Below the pieces are notes generated by a model. That model worked only from the letters and a program-made list of their open reading frames with translations. It did not search any database and was not told the DNA's origin. Below are positions 34,587 to 43,869 of a DNA stretch of 64,000 nt, piece by piece. Source of the stretch: Salarchaeum japonicum (GTDB lineage: Archaea; Halobacteriota; Halobacteria; Halobacteriales; Halobacteriaceae); NCBI RefSeq assembly GCF_020614395.1, contig NZ_CP085324.1, positions 1,307,564 to 1,371,563 of the forward strand, written 5' to 3'. The position numbers and the translations under genes were made by a program. Positions within the stretch are counted from its first letter, which is position 1, and every line of letters begins with the position of its first letter.

Positions 34587-36028
34587 GCGCCACCCCCGCG
34601 GCCGGCGGCTTCGCCGGTCGCGCTGTCGGACTGCGGGTCGATGGCGTCACGGATGCCGTCGCCGAGCGCGTTGAAGCCCGTGACGACGATGGTGATGAGG
34701 ATACCGGGGATGAGCGAGATGTGCCACGACCCGGTCGAGACGTAGTTCTGTCCGAGGTTGATGGCGCGCCCCCACTCCGGGGTCGGCGGCGCGACGCCGA
34801 GACCGAGGTAGGAGAGGCCGGCGATGGAGATGATAGCGCCGCCGAGCGTCATCGAACCGTAGATGAGCAGGTAGCCGGTGACGTACGGAAGCATGTGTTG
34901 TCGCATGATGGTGGTTGGTGTCTGCCCGAAACTCCGCGCGGCGTCTATCCAGGAGCGTTCCGAGACCTGGAGCGCGGGCCCGCGGACGGACCGCCACATG
35001 TAGGTCCAGCCCGTTCCCGCGAAGATGAGCGCGAGCACGAATCCGCCGCTGTAGATGCCGCCTATCCACGTGTCGGCGAGCACCGTGCTCAGCATGATTA
35101 ACAGTAGTAACTGTGGCATCGCCATCACCGCGTCCGAGAGGAGGACGAGGCTCAGGTCGACGCGGCCCTTGTAGTACGCCGCGAGGAGCGCGAGCGAGGT
35201 CGCGAGGAGCGCGCTCAACGCGACGGAGAGCACGCCGATGATGAGAGATATCCTGGAGCCCACGACGATGAACGTGAACAAGTCCCTGCCGGTCGGCATC
35301 GTGCCGAACGGATGGTATCGGCCGTAGTCGTCGTAGGAGAACGGCCCGACGTTCGCGGAGTCGCCGGCGGACTGCGAGTTCCGGTTCGCCTCGCCGACGA
35401 GCGTGGTCTGAACCTCCTGAGCGTCGGCGTTCCAGTACTGCATCTCGTACGAGTAGGAGTTCCGCATGTTCTGGTCGACCGTCGTCGGGCCGAGCGTCGG
35501 CGCGAAGACGGCCATCGTCACGAAGAGGAAGACGACGACCAATCCGAACTTCCCCCACGAGTGCCCGCGGAACCGGTCTACCACGTCGTCGCGCGGCGTC
35601 CAGTCCGCGGTGCGGTACCGCCGTCGGTAGAGCTGGTAGCCGACGGCGAGCCAGCCCAGGCACGCGAACGCGTACGCGTACACGAGGGCGACCCGAATCG
35701 CCCAGGACGCGGCGGGCGAGAGACCGAGGAAGGTGCCGACCCAGCGGTCGCCGTTCCAGTACCCCTGGTTCGGCACGACGTCGCGGGAGAGGAGGGTTGG
35801 GAGGTCGATTACGGCGCGTTCGATGCCGGCGAAGAAGTCCGCGGCCGTCGTGGCGTACGAGGTCGGGAACGCCGCGACGGCGTCCGCGAGAAAGCCCGTG
35901 ACGAACGAGATGAGCGCGGGGGCTTCCACGGCGAACAGCGCGAGACCGGCGACCGCCCACGCGAGGAACCGCGTGTCGGTGAGCGTGCTTCCGCTCCCGG
36001 TGCCGGACGAGGTGGCTGTCTCCGACAT
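34583..36028 (-). CDS. dppC: Dipeptide/oligopeptide ABC transporter permease (DppC type), N-terminally extended
   Basis: 481-aa membrane subunit. The canonical permease domain occupies about the last 300 residues, with H-P-F-G-T-M-P-T-G-R-D-L-F and the coupling-loop region around D-A-A-R-S-F-G-Q-T. Before it lie about 150 extra residues holding two hydrophobic segments (about 22-50 and 108-130) not found in standard DppC of about 300 aa. An extra extracytoplasmic loop with Y-S-Y-E-M-Q-Y-W also interrupts the start of the domain. It lies one base after dppB. Confidence 0.92.
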
Positions 36029-36029
36029 G

Positions 36030-37052
36030 CTAGTTCCCCTCCAGTCCGACGCGCGGGTCGATGAACGTGTACAGGACGTCCTGCAGTAGGTTTACTCCGA
36101 CGATCATGAGGATGAAGATGTACATCAACGAACCGACGAGCGGGAGGTCGCCCTGAATGGCGGCCCGGTAGAACAGCCAGCCGATGCCGTTGATACCGAA
36201 GACGGTTTCGACGAGGACGCTCCCGCCGATGAGGAGGAACGCCTCGCTCGTGATGACGGGCACCAGGGGGATGAGGGCGTTCCGGAAGATGTGCTTCCAG
36301 ACGATGGCGCGGTCGGAGACGCCCTTCGCTCGCGCGAGGTCGACGTACTCCTGGTTCTTCACTTCGAGGACTGCGGTGCGGCCGATACGCATCTCGTTCC
36401 CCATCGACGCAGACCCGAGGACGAGCGCCGCCGGTAACACCTTCTTCGTCGCGGCGAGGAATCCCTCGACGCTCGTGAGCCGGGACATGTCGGGCGCGCC
36501 GGTGAGCGCGTCGAGGTTCACGCCGAAGGTCTGCCAGTTGAACCCGAAGAAGTACGCCTCCGAGTTCTGGAGGACGACGAGGAGCATGATGGCGAGCCAG
36601 AAGTTCGGCATCGCCCGCCAGACGATGCCGCCCATGGACGCGACGTAGTCCATGACGGTGTTCGACCGCATCCCCGCGTAGAACCCGAGCGGCACGCCGA
36701 CGAGCACGGCGACGAGCACGCTCCAGAACCCGAGGAAGAGCGTGCGCGGGAGGAAGTCGAGGATGAGCGCGTTCACGTTCGACCCCTGGTAGAGCAACCA
36801 CGTCTGCCCGAGGTCGAACGTGACGAGGTTCCACATCCAGTCCATGTAGTGCTGGAGCGGCGGTTGGTTCAGTCCGAGTTGTTCCTGTGCGCGTTCGTAC
36901 GCGGCGGGGTTCCGCGTCTGGCCCTCGCTCAGGAGGCGCGAAGCGGGGTCGATGGGGCCCATGAAGATGATGAACCACGTCATCGACGCACCGAGCCAGA
37001 CGACGGGAATCATCATCAGCACCCGCTTTCCGAGGTACTTGAGTCTACTCAC
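36030..37052 (-). CDS. dppB: Dipeptide/oligopeptide ABC transporter permease (DppB type)
   Basis: 340-aa permease starting with GTG. About six helices; the N-terminal M-S-R-L-K-Y-L-G-K-R-V-L-M-M-I-P-V and the loop R-A-K-G-V-S-D-R-A-I-V-W-K-H-I-F-R-N-A-L are family hallmarks, the latter binding the ATPase. It is separated from dppA by 147 bp containing a small hairpin and an AT-rich patch. Confidence 0.93.
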   Translation of the reverse strand: MSRLKYLGKRVLMMIPVVWLGASMTWFIIFMGPIDPASRLLSEGQTRNPAAYERAQEQLGLNQPPLQHYMDWMWNLVTFDLGQTWLLYQGSNVNALILDFLPRTLFLGFWSVLVAVLVGVPLGFYAGMRSNTVMDYVASMGGIVWRAMPNFWLAIMLLVVLQNSEAYFFGFNWQTFGVNLDALTGAPDMSRLTSVEGFLAATKKVLPAALVLGSASMGNEMRIGRTAVLEVKNQEYVDLARAKGVSDRAIVWKHIFRNALIPLVPVITSEAFLLIGGSVLVETVFGINGIGWLFYRAAIQGDLPLVGSLMYIFILMIVGVNLLQDVLYTFIDPRVGLEGN

Positions 37053-37175
37053 GGTCTACCCTCCGTCGTGTCGTATGCGGTGCTGGACCGACCCCGCGGA
37101 CACCAGAGCGGGCGTCGGTCGCGCCGTATGAATGCATATAGGGTATCGAAATATTGGGAATTCGCGTCGCTTGAA

Positions 37176-37191
37176 AGGCGGGGATTCGCCT
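37176..37191 (-). terminator. Possible attenuating hairpin between dppA and dppB
   Basis: On the minus strand AGGCG-(6 nt)-CGCCT can form a 5-bp stem, followed by TTTCAA. It lies 9 nt downstream of the dppA stop. Such hairpins often lower expression of permease genes relative to the abundant binding protein. The stem is short, so this is tentative. Confidence 0.3.
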
Positions 37192-37199
37192 CGGCCGCG

Positions 37200-39059
37200 C
37201 TACTGGATGGTGACGTCGTCGAACGTCTGGTTCTCCATCACGCCGTACATGTCCACGTCGACGCCCTGATGCCAGAAGCGCTGACTGATGGGGTTGACGA
37301 GCGGGAGTTCCTGCACGGACTCCCAGTTGACCTCCTCGATAGTCTGGAAGGCCTCGTTTCGCGTCTCCGGCGTCGCGTCGTCGCCGGCGTACTGTTCGTC
37401 CCACGTGTCGCGGGCGAACTGGCGGAGTTCTTCGTCGTAGTAGCTCCCCTCCGCGCCCCAGCGGGTGAACTGTCCGCTCGGGTTCTTCCCGTGAAGGTAG
37501 CGGAGGAAGTTCTGCGGACCGGGGTACTCCATGCCGTCACCGAGCGCGAACACTTCCATGCTGCCGTTGATGGCCTGGCTGATGATGGTGCCGAAGTTCG
37601 CTTCCGTGATCTCCATGTCGATGTGGGCGGCGCGGAGCTTCGACTGGAGGGTGGTGAGCACCTGGGTGTACGCGTCGTTGCCCGAAATCGTGGTCGCGGT
37701 GACGGAGTACATGTCGTTCGGCCCGTAGCCGGCGTCCTCCATCACTTGAGTCGCCTCGCCGAGCATGGTTTCGCCGTAGCCGTACGGGTATCCGTTCTCC
37801 GCCCAGTCGGTGTTGGACTGATAGCCTTCCTCGGCGTGCCGGGTGTACGTTTCGCGGGACGTAACCCCCTCCTCGAAGGTCGGGTAGGGGTCCGGCGGCG
37901 TGATGTGGTAGGCGGGCGTCGCGGTTCCCTTGTAGACGTTCTCGGCCACGTCGTGCTGGTTCAGCGCGTACGCGAACGCCTTCCGAACCGGGATCGGGAC
38001 TTCGAGCGTGTTGAACACGAGGTACTCGGTCGTGAGCGCGGGAATCTGACCGTAGTTGACCTCCATGCCGTCGTCGAAGGTGTACGTCCCGACTTCGCGG
38101 CTCCCCTTCGTCTCCTCGATGGAGACGTTGTCGGGGTTGAACGAGGCGGTCGGCATCCCTTCGAGGATGTGCGCGTTCTCGCCCTTGAAGCGGTTGAGTC
38201 GCGTGTTCCCGCTGGTGACGACGGTGAACCGGATCTCGTCGAGTTCGGGTTCGCCGTTCCAGTAATTCTCGAACGAGGAGAGCGTGATTTCGCTCCCCTT
38301 CGTCCAGGAGTCGACCTGGAACGCGCCGAGACCCGCGTACTCCGGGCCGCCGTTCGCGGTGCTGAAGAACTCGTTGTAGGAGTACTCGCCGTCGTAGCCC
38401 TCGATGTCGCCGACGGCGTTCTCGGGAAGCATCGCCCAGTTCCCGCCCGCGATCTGGAAGAGCGTGTACTCGAAGGGCGAGGCGAGGTCGAACTCGAACG
38501 TGTAGTCGTCGGGCGCGCGAACCGCGAGACTCTGCGGGACGATGTCGTCGAGCGTCTCCTCGTCCTCGGGCGCGGCGATGCTCGCGTCCTTCTCGTGGTC
38601 GATGGTCATCGTCTGGCCGATGATGTCGTCCTTGTTACGGGAGTTGGGCGACTCGGCCATGCGGCGGTACGTGTAGACGGCGTCCTGCGCGGTGAACTCG
38701 CTGCCGTCGTGGAAGGTGAGGTCTTGCTTGAGGTTGAACGTGTACGTGAGCCCGTCCTCGGACATGCTGTAGTCCTCGACGAGCGCGGCCTCCGGCGGGT
38801 AGAGGCCGTCCGGGAAGTACATGAGGGGTTCGCCGTACTGGTTGTACCCAGCGCCGGACCCCTTGGCGTTGATCGGGTCGAGGGTCTGGATGGAGCCTGT
38901 CGCCATCATTTCGAGCCGTCCGCCTCCGGACGTGCTGCCGTCGTCGCTCGACGTGTTTTCGGTGGTGTCTTCGCTGGAACTGGAACAGCCGGCGATAGCG
39001 GCTGCTACGCCGGTTCCTGCAGCGGTCAAGAAGCCTCGACGGGTGGTGTCTCCCGACAT
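37200..39059 (-). CDS. dppA: Dipeptide/oligopeptide ABC transporter substrate-binding lipoprotein
   Basis: 619-aa extracellular binding protein of the SBP_bac_5 family. The leader has T-T-R-R-G-F-L (twin arginine) and a lipobox A-I-A-G-C-S-S-S-S, giving Tat export and lipid anchoring, then a Ser/Thr-rich acidic linker. The mature part shows L-D-P-I-N-A-K-G and L-T-Y-T-F-N-L-K-Q-D-L-T-F-H-D-G-S, hallmarks of the family. The ATG at 39059 was chosen over a start at 39104, which would fall in the TATA element and put 15 residues before the leader. Confidence 0.93.
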   Translation of the reverse strand: MSGDTTRRGFLTAAGTGVAAAIAGCSSSSEDTTENTSSDDGSTSGGGRLEMMATGSIQTLDPINAKGSGAGYNQYGEPLMYFPDGLYPPEAALVEDYSMSEDGLTYTFNLKQDLTFHDGSEFTAQDAVYTYRRMAESPNSRNKDDIIGQTMTIDHEKDASIAAPEDEETLDDIVPQSLAVRAPDDYTFEFDLASPFEYTLFQIAGGNWAMLPENAVGDIEGYDGEYSYNEFFSTANGGPEYAGLGAFQVDSWTKGSEITLSSFENYWNGEPELDEIRFTVVTSGNTRLNRFKGENAHILEGMPTASFNPDNVSIEETKGSREVGTYTFDDGMEVNYGQIPALTTEYLVFNTLEVPIPVRKAFAYALNQHDVAENVYKGTATPAYHITPPDPYPTFEEGVTSRETYTRHAEEGYQSNTDWAENGYPYGYGETMLGEATQVMEDAGYGPNDMYSVTATTISGNDAYTQVLTTLQSKLRAAHIDMEITEANFGTIISQAINGSMEVFALGDGMEYPGPQNFLRYLHGKNPSGQFTRWGAEGSYYDEELRQFARDTWDEQYAGDDATPETRNEAFQTIEEVNWESVQELPLVNPISQRFWHQGVDVDMYGVMENQTFDDVTIQ

Positions 39060-39102
39060 CGTGTAATAGACGGAAAACAAATCACTTGACTCTTTCCCAC
39101 CC

Positions 39103-39114
39103 ATTATATATAAG
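39103..39114 (-). promoter_or_regulatory. Strong TATA element of the dpp operon
   Basis: CTTATATATAAT on the minus strand, centred about 50 nt before the dppA ATG at 39059. Transcription would start near 39083, leaving a leader of about 24 nt. This is the most AT-rich promoter-like element in the window and fits a highly expressed transporter. Confidence 0.65.
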
Positions 39115-39176
39115 ATACAGTTCTCTATGTAGTACTATATACTGGTATTGCCGGGATGGTATCGGTGCGGGCGGGA

Positions 39177-39701
39177 ATGGCGGAAGATTCGAGTGGGGGA
39201 GACACGACCCACGTACTGATGGCTGACGATTCACCGGATGCGAACGACATCCGGGAGACGAGCGCCTGGGGACGAACCCTGAGCGAGGCCGAACAGCGCG
39301 CCGACGCCCTCGTCGAGGAGGGCTGGGACGCGACGACGGTTCGCGCCGGACACCTCGCGCCAGTCGGCCCCGAGGTCGAGGGAACCGACACCGTGGGGCT
39401 GGCGTTCATCGTCCCGAGCGAGGAGGGCGAAGACTTCGAGGCGCTCGTCACGGAGGGCGTCACCGATTACGTCGTGTACGCGGAGTCCGCGGGCGGGACG
39501 CGCTACCTCGTCGTCGAAGTGCGAAACGAGGACGCGGCGGACGCTGTGCTCCTCGTGGGCGCGTTCCCCCGGGACGCCGCCGCCGGACTCCGCGAGCACG
39601 CTCGCAGCGAGGGAACGCTCCGCGCGCACGTCCGCGCGCTCGACGAAACGCACTACGGAACGGTCGAATTCGACAACCCCGAGATATTCTTCGATGACTG
39701 A
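39177..39701 (+). CDS. Acidic haloarchaeal protein of unknown function
   Basis: 174-aa soluble acidic protein. The N-terminal 30 residues are low-complexity (S-S-G-G-D, D-D-S-P-D-A-N-D). The body is mixed alpha/beta with R-T-L-S-E-A-E-Q-R-A-D-A-L and V-G-L-A-F-I-V-P-S-E-E-G-E-D-F-E-A-L-V, ending V-E-F-D-N-P-E-I-F-F-D-D. It resembles haloarchaeal conserved hypotheticals, but I cannot assign a family firmly. ATG codons at 39156 and 39219 are alternative starts; a TATA-like CTATATA at 39135-39141 favours 39177. It overlaps the phosphoesterase start by 8 nt. Confidence 0.75.
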   Translation: MAEDSSGGDTTHVLMADDSPDANDIRETSAWGRTLSEAEQRADALVEEGWDATTVRAGHLAPVGPEVEGTDTVGLAFIVPSEEGEDFEALVTEGVTDYVVYAESAGGTRYLVVEVRNEDAADAVLLVGAFPRDAAAGLREHARSEGTLRAHVRALDETHYGTVEFDNPEIFFDD

Positions 39702-40635
39702 TACGCACGCCGGTAGTCTGATGGCACGGTTCGCACGACCGCGGAGCGACACGACGACGCGGTTCGCCGTCGTCGCCGACCCACACGTCTCCACGGAGGC
39801 GGCGGGCACGTCGAAGCTCTTCGAGCACACGGAGACGCACTTCCGCGCCGCCGTCGAGGACATGGCGGGCCGCGACCTCGACGCCGTCCTCTCTCCGGGC
39901 GACCTGACGAAGGACGGCGAACTGTGGAACTACGAGACGGTGGACGGCATCCTGGAATCGCTCGACGTGCCGTTCTACGCCGTCCCCGGGAACCACGATG
40001 TGCGGAAGGACGGGGACGAACACGACACGCCGTCGCTTGACCGGTTCGTCGAGCAGTACACGCCCGGGAGCCTCCCGTTCCGCGTGGACGTGGGCGACGT
40101 GACCGTCGTCGGCCTCAACAGTTCGGGCGGCGACGACCGCCTGCTCGACTCCCACGAGGGCGACGTGCCCGAAGACCAGCTGGACTTCCTCCGGGACGTG
40201 CTCGCCGAGGAGGAGACCGTGTTCGTGCTGATGCACCACAACCTCCCGCCGACGTACGACCAGTTGCGCTCGCACCGCGACGAGGTCGAAGAGGAGATGG
40301 AGATTCCTCCGATTACGCGGAACACCGACGACCTCGTGGAGGCGCTTTCCGCCGGGACTGACCCCGTGGTTCTCACCGGCCACCTCCACCTGCCCGCGGT
40401 CGCGACCATCGACGGGATTCGAGAGGTGATGTCGCCGACGACGTGCTCGTTCCCGCAGTCCTACCTGATTTTCGAGGTCGGCCCCGACGGCACCGAAGTC
40501 CGCCTGATTCCGGTGGCGGACGTTACGGGACTGGAGCTCGCGCACAACGTCCGCGGCGGCGACTCCGTCACCTCGCGCGGCCTGACCTCCATCGCGGCGG
40601 CGCGGCTCGCGCGCTTCCCGCTGGTCGAGGAGTAG
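39694..40635 (+). CDS. Calcineurin-like metallophosphoesterase
   Basis: 313-aa phosphoesterase with the two-metal site: A-D-P-H-V (motif I), S-P-G-D-L-T (II), G-N-H-D-V (III), L-M-H-H-N (IV), and G-H-L-H near residue 229 (V). The set matches cyclic-nucleotide phosphodiesterase and Icc-like enzymes, but substrates in this superfamily vary widely. It overlaps the preceding gene by 8 nt and is probably translated with it. A 6-bp hairpin lies 7 nt after its stop. Confidence 0.9.
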   Translation: MTDTHAGSLMARFARPRSDTTTRFAVVADPHVSTEAAGTSKLFEHTETHFRAAVEDMAGRDLDAVLSPGDLTKDGELWNYETVDGILESLDVPFYAVPGNHDVRKDGDEHDTPSLDRFVEQYTPGSLPFRVDVGDVTVVGLNSSGGDDRLLDSHEGDVPEDQLDFLRDVLAEEETVFVLMHHNLPPTYDQLRSHRDEVEEEMEIPPITRNTDDLVEALSAGTDPVVLTGHLHLPAVATIDGIREVMSPTTCSFPQSYLIFEVGPDGTEVRLIPVADVTGLELAHNVRGGDSVTSRGLTSIAAARLARFPLVEE

Positions 40636-40641
40636 CGAAAG

Positions 40642-40659
40642 CGGCCCGGGAGTGGGCCG
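40642..40659 (+). terminator. Hairpin after the metallophosphoesterase gene
   Basis: CGGCCC-(6 nt)-GGGCCG forms a perfect 6-bp stem 7 nt after the TAG stop. There is no T-run after it, so as a terminator it is weak; the convergent pckA gene ends 108 bp further on. The rest of the gap to 40767 shows two ATAACTCT repeats and no gene. Confidence 0.25.
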
Positions 40660-40767
40660 GACTATGTGGATGACAAACGGGAGCAGGTGCGCGTGCACCC
40701 ACTCGTTCGGAGCGCTCGCGGGACTATAACTCTATTCGGCGTTCGTGAAAATAACTCTCGGGAGGTC

Positions 40768-42285
40768 TCAGTAGGTCGCGTCCACGATGTCGTCGTCGAG
40801 ATCAACGAAGGATTCGAGGTACTCGCGGCGTTCCTCGGTGAGCGCCGCGTGGGCGTCCTCGAAGTCCGCGGTGCGCTCCGCGACGGAGAACGACTCGATG
40901 TCCATCCCGGGAACCTCGCTCGGGACGGTGAGGTCGAGGTCGTCGTTCGTCGTCCAGGAGACGGTGCCGCGCGCGACGGCTTCGAGGAGCGCGACGGTCT
41001 CCTCGACGCCCACGTCCGCGGGCGTGTCCGTGCCGACGACGCCCGTGTTCAGGACGAAGCAGTCCACGCCGAGGTCGCTGATGAGGTCGCGGAACCGATT
41101 CCCTTCTTCGCCTTTCGACCCCATGATGAATGGGTTGGTGCCGACGACGCGGATGGACTCACCCGCGCGCGAGGGGTCGCCGGCGCTCGTCTCGACGGAC
41201 TCGCCGAGCATGAACGCGGCCGCCGCCTGGTCTTCGTCGAGTTTCGCGACCGGCGGCATCAGGGGGTTCCGGGTGATGAAGAACACCTGATCGACCGAGG
41301 GGAGATCGATGTCGTCCGCGGCGCTCTCCAGTTCGTCGCGCAGGACGACGGCGCGGCTGTTCGAGCCGTACCGCGGTTCGTCGAAGTGAACCGCGCCGTC
41401 GTCGTCCACGGCGACGTTCTCCAATACGGCGGTCTCGGAGGTCGCCGCGCCGTGCAGTTCCGGCTGTTCGTCGGCTTCGAGGCCGATGGTCTTGATGTAG
41501 AGCCCTTTCCCCTCGCTCCCGGTGACGGTGCCGTTCGGCAGGAGCGCACACACGTCGTCCTGCAGCATCTCCGCGCCCTCGGGGTCGTCGAGCCAGAGCC
41601 CGTGGCTCGTCAGCGTGGACTTCCCCGTCCCGGACAGGCCGAGGAAGAGCTGGCCGACGTCGCGCTCGCCCGCGTCGTCGTCGAGGTGGACGCGCTTCGA
41701 CCCCGCGTGCAGGCCGAGCCCGCCCTGCTGTTTCGCGCGGTACATGTAGAGCCGGAGGAAGGACTTCTTCGCCTCGCCCGTGTAGTCGCTCCCGAGGACG
41801 GCGGTGACGCCCGCCTCGGGGAGGATGCGGATGGTGGTCTCGTCGCGCTCGGGCACCTGCACCGTCACGAAGTCGGGGTCGGCGTTCTCGGGCGCGGGTT
41901 CGAGGAGTTTCGCCCAGGAGAGCGCGATACGGCCGTACTCCTTCGGGATGAAGAGCCGGCAGACGAACGACGTGTCGGGGTGGCGGCCGACGACGCGGTC
42001 GACGGCGACCACGTCGTTCGACGCGTCCTCCACGAAGTCGAGCGCGCTCTCGAACGCGACGTAATCGTCGTCGTCGAACTCGTGGTCGACGGCGTTCCGG
42101 GTCTGCTCGGAACTCCGCGAGCGGTAGTCGCTGACGTACGACGGCGACCCGTATTCCGTGGTCGTTTCGAGGTGCTCGGAGAAGGCGCGGAGGTCGTCGA
42201 GGCTCGGATTGTGTGTGATGTGGTCCGTCGATGCCGGGTCCGGGAAGTCGTCCGCGGTGTAGCGAGTCCGGGCTCGATTTGCCAT
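40768..42285 (-). CDS. pckA: Phosphoenolpyruvate carboxykinase (ATP)
   Basis: 505-aa gluconeogenic enzyme that turns oxaloacetate plus ATP into PEP, ADP and CO2. The kinase-1a loop reads F-L-G-L-S-G-T-G-K-S-T-L, the metal-binding L-Q-D-D-V lies in kinase-2 position, and S-R-A-V-V-L-R-D, F-I-T-R-N-P-L-M-P-P and N-T-G-V-V-G complete the family signature. The ATG at 42285 has a TATA-like element 29 nt upstream. Haloarchaea grow on amino acids and organic acids and need this step. Confidence 0.95.
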   Translation of the reverse strand: MANRARTRYTADDFPDPASTDHITHNPSLDDLRAFSEHLETTTEYGSPSYVSDYRSRSSEQTRNAVDHEFDDDDYVAFESALDFVEDASNDVVAVDRVVGRHPDTSFVCRLFIPKEYGRIALSWAKLLEPAPENADPDFVTVQVPERDETTIRILPEAGVTAVLGSDYTGEAKKSFLRLYMYRAKQQGGLGLHAGSKRVHLDDDAGERDVGQLFLGLSGTGKSTLTSHGLWLDDPEGAEMLQDDVCALLPNGTVTGSEGKGLYIKTIGLEADEQPELHGAATSETAVLENVAVDDDGAVHFDEPRYGSNSRAVVLRDELESAADDIDLPSVDQVFFITRNPLMPPVAKLDEDQAAAAFMLGESVETSAGDPSRAGESIRVVGTNPFIMGSKGEEGNRFRDLISDLGVDCFVLNTGVVGTDTPADVGVEETVALLEAVARGTVSWTTNDDLDLTVPSEVPGMDIESFSVAERTADFEDAHAALTEERREYLESFVDLDDDIVDATY

Positions 42286-42310
42286 TAGGTGTGGGGAGTA
42301 GGTGGACGAG

Positions 42311-42317
42311 TATAAAC
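42311..42317 (-). promoter_or_regulatory. TATA element of pckA
   Basis: GTTTATA on the minus strand, centred about 29 nt before the pckA ATG at 42285. It fits a leaderless transcript. It lies in the 55-bp gap between pckA and the end of the HTTM gene. Confidence 0.6.
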
Positions 42318-42340
42318 GCACAGGTATCCACGGAGAGTTG

Positions 42341-43771
42341 TCACCGACCGCACGAGTGGTTCGCGAGCGTCCGGTTTTCGATAGGCTCCGGGCCGTCGAG
42401 TCGCGTCGGTTGCGCGACGAACACGACGGACACCTGGGCGAGCGTCGAGTCGTGGGTGGCGTTCCAGTCGCGGCAGAGGTAGGCGGCGAACTCGTCGGCG
42501 AGCGACCGGCCGTCGAAGAGCGCGACGGTCGCGAGGTACTTCCGCCAGCGCGCGCTCGGGTAGGTCTCGGACACGTCGGGCGGTTTCGCGTACGAGACGG
42601 TGCCGCCGTTCCACGCGTCCACGGTTTCGCCGGTGGTCGTGGTGGCGGGCGCGACGTACCAGCCGTCGGTGCCGAGGGGTTCGGGGGCGAACATGTCCCA
42701 GCTGCGTTCGCTGGGCTGGACGGGCGCGCTCTCGGGGGTCTGGACGACGCCGACCGCGGCGGCGTTCCAGACGAGCACGAAGGCGAGGAGGAGCACGGAG
42801 AGGACGCGGGTTCCGCGGCGCACGAGCGCCCAGGGCGTGCTCGGGCGGGGGAGGTCGGGGAGGCGGCGGGCGAGGCGGTCGAATCGCGGCTGGGGGTCGG
42901 GGAGGCGGTTCCACACCGCCGCGGGCTGGAAGACGAGGAGCGCGACGACGGTGACGAGCGGGAAGACGCCGAGCGTCATCGTCGCGAGCATCCCGAGGTG
43001 GCCGACGGAGAGCAGGGCCGCGAGCGCGCCGCGGACGCGGCCCGTCGTGAGCAGGAGGAGCGGGGACGCGAGCAGGAGCGCGACCCACGCGTAGTCGGCG
43101 GCGGTGAGGAGGGCGGGATACCCCGCGAGGAGTTCGCCGAGCGGGCGGAGGAACTGGTCGAGGCTGAACACGTACCGGACGGCGGTGCCGGAGAGCCAGG
43201 CGTCCCCCCGGAGTTTGAGCGCGGCGTTCACGGCGTACACGGCGACGACTTGCACGAGCAGGCCCGCGGTGGCGACGCTCGCGACGGGGCCGAGCGCGCG
43301 GTCGCGGCCTCGCTCCCGGGCGGCGTCCACGCTCCACGCGCGGCCGAGCGGGAGGAGGACGCTCCAGAGGAGGAGTCGGCGGAGGAGGCTGTCGCCGGCG
43401 TTCAGGACGACGGGGTTGCGCGCCTGCAGGGAGACGAGGAGGACGAGGGAGAGGAGGGCGGCGAGCCGGCTGTGGTAGCCGACGAGCAGGCAGACGGAGA
43501 GCGCGGCGGCGAGCGCGAACAAGAGGAGTTGGAGCGCGAGGCCGCCGGAGAGCGCGTGAATCGAGACGGACGCGAAGCCGGGGAACTCGGCGTAGAGCGT
43601 TTCGCGGGGGAGGACGCCGTAGTCGGTGTAGAACGCGCGAACGTTCCGCAGGCGGAGGAGGAGGTCGAGGAGGACGACGCTCCCCAGGCCGATGCGGAAC
43701 GCGGCGAGCGCTCGCGCGTCGATGGCGGCGCGGGACGCGACGAGTCGGCGGAGGCGGCCTGCAGCGGACAC
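42341..43771 (-). CDS. HTTM-domain membrane protein
   Basis: 476-aa multi-pass protein with about eight hydrophobic helices and a C-terminal extracytoplasmic domain with N-x-S/T sequons near the end. The first half fits the HTTM family (vitamin K-dependent carboxylase-related): F-R-I-G-L-G-S-V-V-L-L-D-L, F-Y-T-D-Y-G-V-L-P-R, and L-L-W-S-V-L-L-P-L-G-R. Haloarchaea have no known vitamin K carboxylation of this type; function is open. A GTG at 43810 could add 13 residues, so the start is uncertain. Confidence 0.82.
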   Translation of the reverse strand: MSAAGRLRRLVASRAAIDARALAAFRIGLGSVVLLDLLLRLRNVRAFYTDYGVLPRETLYAEFPGFASVSIHALSGGLALQLLLFALAAALSVCLLVGYHSRLAALLSLVLLVSLQARNPVVLNAGDSLLRRLLLWSVLLPLGRAWSVDAARERGRDRALGPVASVATAGLLVQVVAVYAVNAALKLRGDAWLSGTAVRYVFSLDQFLRPLGELLAGYPALLTAADYAWVALLLASPLLLLTTGRVRGALAALLSVGHLGMLATMTLGVFPLVTVVALLVFQPAAVWNRLPDPQPRFDRLARRLPDLPRPSTPWALVRRGTRVLSVLLLAFVLVWNAAAVGVVQTPESAPVQPSERSWDMFAPEPLGTDGWYVAPATTTTGETVDAWNGGTVSYAKPPDVSETYPSARWRKYLATVALFDGRSLADEFAAYLCRDWNATHDSTLAQVSVVFVAQPTRLDGPEPIENRTLANHSCGR

Positions 43772-43869
43772 ACTCGCAGTCCGCGCGAGGCACCCATAGG
43801 CGTTGTGCACCCGCTCCGTCCCCGGGTGTGACCGGCAGGTCTTTGCCGGCGGCCGCCGCGTTCTCCGGT